Shown: positions 62,444-64,000 of the stretch, piece by piece | How the letters are laid out: every line of letters starts with the position of its first letter | How positions within the stretch are numbered: the first letter of the stretch is position 1 | From: MH13 sp040219355 | GTDB taxonomy: Bacteria; Pseudomonadota; Alphaproteobacteria; Rhizobiales; MH13 | Length of the DNA stretch: 64,000 nucleotides | Assembly: GCA_040219355.1 (NCBI GenBank) | Contig: JAVJSN010000014.1 | Location: forward strand, 434,001-498,000 | Reading direction: 5' to 3' | Program-made: the position numbers and the translations under genes | The notes under the pieces: generated by a model | Database searches by the model: none | Seen by the model: only the letters and a program-made list of their open reading frames with translations | What the model was told of the DNA's origin: nothing

Positions 62444-63811
62444 TCACCCGTTAAGGCCCAAGGACTTCAACTTGCGATGCAATGCCGAGCGCTCCATGCC
62501 GATAAACTCGGCAGTCTTTGAGATGTTGCCATTGAAGCGATTGATTTGTGAGGACAGGTAGTCGCGCTCAAACAGCTCGCGTGCATCACGCAGCGGCATA
62601 CTCATCAAGTGCTCGCTTCCCATGCTTGCCGTTTTGGGAAGCAATGACGACACATCGGGCGGCAGCAAGTCAGCGGTCACGTGGGAGCCATTTTCCCCAC
62701 GCGCCAAAATCATCAGCCGCTCCACATTGTTGCGCAACTGACGCACATTGCCTGGCCAGTCGTGGGTTTGCAGGATCGTCATGGCATCGTCGGCGATTTG
62801 GCGGGTTGGCAAACCGCTGGCTTTGGAAAGCTGCTGCATGAAATGCTGAACAAGTTCAGGAACATCTGAACGTCGCTCGGCGAGCGCTGGCACAGCAAGC
62901 GGCACCACGGCTAAGCGGTGGTAAAGATCAGAGCGGAAAACATCATTTTCGATCAAGGGCTCCAATGGAACCGACGACGAAGACAGTACACGCACATCCA
63001 CCTGCACACGCGTAGATCCGCCAACGCGGGTAAAAGTTTGGTCAACGAGCACCCGCATGATCTTTGACTGCGTATCACGCGGCATTTCCGAGACTTCATC
63101 CAAGTAGAGCGTACCGCCATGGGCTTCTTCCAGCGCGCCGACTTTGCGCGGCGTACCTGGCTCAGCCTCCGTGCCAAACAGCTCAAGCTCCATGGTTTCA
63201 GGCGAGATATTGGCTGCGTTAAGCACAACAAATGGCCCGCTTGCGCGGCGTGATTTGTCATGAATAGCGCGAGCAACAAGTTCCTTACCGCTGCCCGATG
63301 CACCCATAATCATAACCCGCGAGTTTGTTGGTGCCAGGCGGTCGATTTGAGCCCGCAACGTGTTCATTTCCTGCGAGGACCCCACCAGTGTGTACTCAAC
63401 ACCAGATGTTTGGCGCAGCTCGCTGATTTCACGCTTCAAGGCTGTAGTCTCGAGTGCCCGCATGGCAACATGCAATAAACGGTCAGACTTGAACGGCTTT
63501 TCGATAAAATCAAAAGCGCCAGTTTTGATCGCGTTCACGGCAGTATCAATCGTGCCATGGCCAGAGATCATCACGACCGGAAGCTCGGGATAGGAGGCGC
63601 GCACAACATCAAGCAACTGCATGCCATCCAAACGGCTTCCCTGCATCCAGATATCGAGGAACACGAGGTTTGGACGTCGCTCCTCGATGGCTTGCAAGGC
63701 CTCGTCGGCGTTGCCGGCAAGCCTTGTCGTGTACCCCTCATCCTCCAGGATACCGGCAACGAGATCGCGGATGTCCGCTTCATCGTCAACGACTAGAATA
63801 TCACCACTCAC
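62444..63811 (-). CDS. ntrX: nitrogen regulation response regulator NtrX
   Basis: Response regulator of 455 residues with a GTG start; AAGGAG 8 bases before it overlaps the ntrY end. Receiver domain (1-125) with the Asp in LVFLDIWMQG; AAA+ domain (about 145-370) with Walker A GASGSGKE and Walker B GGTLYLDEV; Fis-type helix-turn-helix at the end (KTAEFIGMERSALHRKLKSL). The GAFTGA loop that contacts sigma54 is missing: the segment reads ELFGTEAEPGTPRKVGALEE. So it may not work as a normal sigma54 activator. Partner of NtrY. Confidence 0.95.
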   Translation of the reverse strand: MSGDILVVDDEADIRDLVAGILEDEGYTTRLAGNADEALQAIEERRPNLVFLDIWMQGSRLDGMQLLDVVRASYPELPVVMISGHGTIDTAVNAIKTGAFDFIEKPFKSDRLLHVAMRALETTALKREISELRQTSGVEYTLVGSSQEMNTLRAQIDRLAPTNSRVMIMGASGSGKELVARAIHDKSRRASGPFVVLNAANISPETMELELFGTEAEPGTPRKVGALEEAHGGTLYLDEVSEMPRDTQSKIMRVLVDQTFTRVGGSTRVQVDVRVLSSSSVPLEPLIENDVFRSDLYHRLAVVPLAVPALAERRSDVPELVQHFMQQLSKASGLPTRQIADDAMTILQTHDWPGNVRQLRNNVERLMILARGENGSHVTADLLPPDVSSLLPKTASMGSEHLMSMPLRDARELFERDYLSSQINRFNGNISKTAEFIGMERSALHRKLKSLGLNG

Positions 63812-63814
63812 GCG

Positions 63815-64000
63815 CTATGCTCCTTTACCTGCCACGGACCGCGGCACGTCGGCAGCGGCAGGCGGTGTTTTTTTGTCATTTGTATTGTCTGACTGGGCAG
63901 CGCCATCAGCGTCGACGCCGGGGAGGGTCAACCTCACCAACGCCCCGCTGGTTGGTGGGCTCGCCTGTTCGCCATCAAGCAAGCGCAATGTGCCGCCATG
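63815..64000 (-). CDS. ntrY: sensor histidine kinase NtrY, C-terminal fragment
   Basis: The last 61 codons of a gene that runs past the window end. The fragment opens HGGTLRLLDGEQASPPTSGA and continues LVRLTLPGVDADG, the closing strand of a histidine-kinase ATPase domain, then a hydrophilic tail of about 30 residues rich in Ala, Asp and Pro. The stop TAG lies 3 bases before the ntrX start. Position before ntrX and the kinase end make NtrY the clear call. Confidence 0.85.
   Translation of the reverse strand, partial: HGGTLRLLDGEQASPPTSGALVRLTLPGVDADGAAQSDNTNDKKTPPAAADVPRSVAGKGA

Noticed and set aside
1..64000. CRISPR arrays, insertion sequences, prophage, toxin-antitoxin or defence genes
   Set aside because: No repeat-spacer series, transposase, integrase or recognisable defence family was seen on either strand.

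Overview
The window reads as a chromosomal core segment of an alphaproteobacterium, most likely a member of the Hyphomicrobiales (Rhizobiales). The grounds are gene content and order: divK-pleD-rpmG, then rnr-topA-dprA-plsY-pyrC'-pyrB, then tmk-holB-metG-tatD-metallo-beta-lactamase, then mazG / hflX-hfq-trkH-trkA-ntrX-ntrY. Family-level markers agree: EipB (DUF1849), DUF1489, DUF3572, DUF482, DinB with an N-terminal zinc ribbon, and a PyrC homologue lacking metal ligands. G+C looks to be in the mid-fifties by eye. I see no transposase, integrase, phage gene, CRISPR array or rRNA; the one tRNA is tRNA-Ser(GCU). Genus cannot be fixed from this alone.

Layout. 0-5 kb: EamA exporter, rhodanese and ArsR regulator, DUF1489, panC, and a coupled VWA / membrane J-domain pair. 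5-11 kb: SPOR-domain D-Ala-D-Ala carboxypeptidase, phasin with a strong promoter inside a 9-bp inverted repeat, clpS-clpA, cupin, HIT. 11-18 kb: DUF482 and GDPD genes, eipB overlapping dinB tail to tail, DUF3572, and the cell-cycle pair divK-pleD. 18-31 kb (mostly minus strand): rpmG, NUDIX, rnr, topA, dprA, plsY, pyrC', pyrB and a 706-residue protein that I read as a catalytically dead M48 peptidase relative. 31-38 kb: ruvX, AMP nucleosidase, and a gatC-gatA-(GNAT/chorismate mutase fusion)-small membrane protein-gatB-DM13 operon. 38-45 kb: SprA-like metalloprotease, GST, YqgE, a periplasmic DsbD-alpha-like protein, a 1-Cys peroxiredoxin, small proteins, tRNA-Ser, a CoA transferase and a mutarotase-like protein. 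45-49 kb: deoC with an ALDH16-type double aldehyde dehydrogenase, a plausible deoxyribose-phosphate to acetate route. 49-57.7 kb: one packed plus-strand run, rlpA-dac-tmk-holB-metG-tatD-MBL, then mazG. 57.7-64 kb: the minus-strand ntrYX-trkAH-hfq-hflX cluster, with ntrY cut by the window end.

The window is dominated by housekeeping genes. I did not find a clear new mobile or defence system. The observations most worth following are: the pseudo-M48 / glycine-zipper / TPR-like protein, the GNAT-chorismate mutase fusion inside the gat operon, a PBP5-type carboxypeptidase whose KTG box has become FAG, the VWA plus membrane J-protein pair, the phasin operator, NtrX without a recognisable GAFTGA loop, and a highly structured intergenic element between pleD and rpmG. 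Start codons were reassigned in several genes from homology and Shine-Dalgarno spacing; this is stated in each entry.
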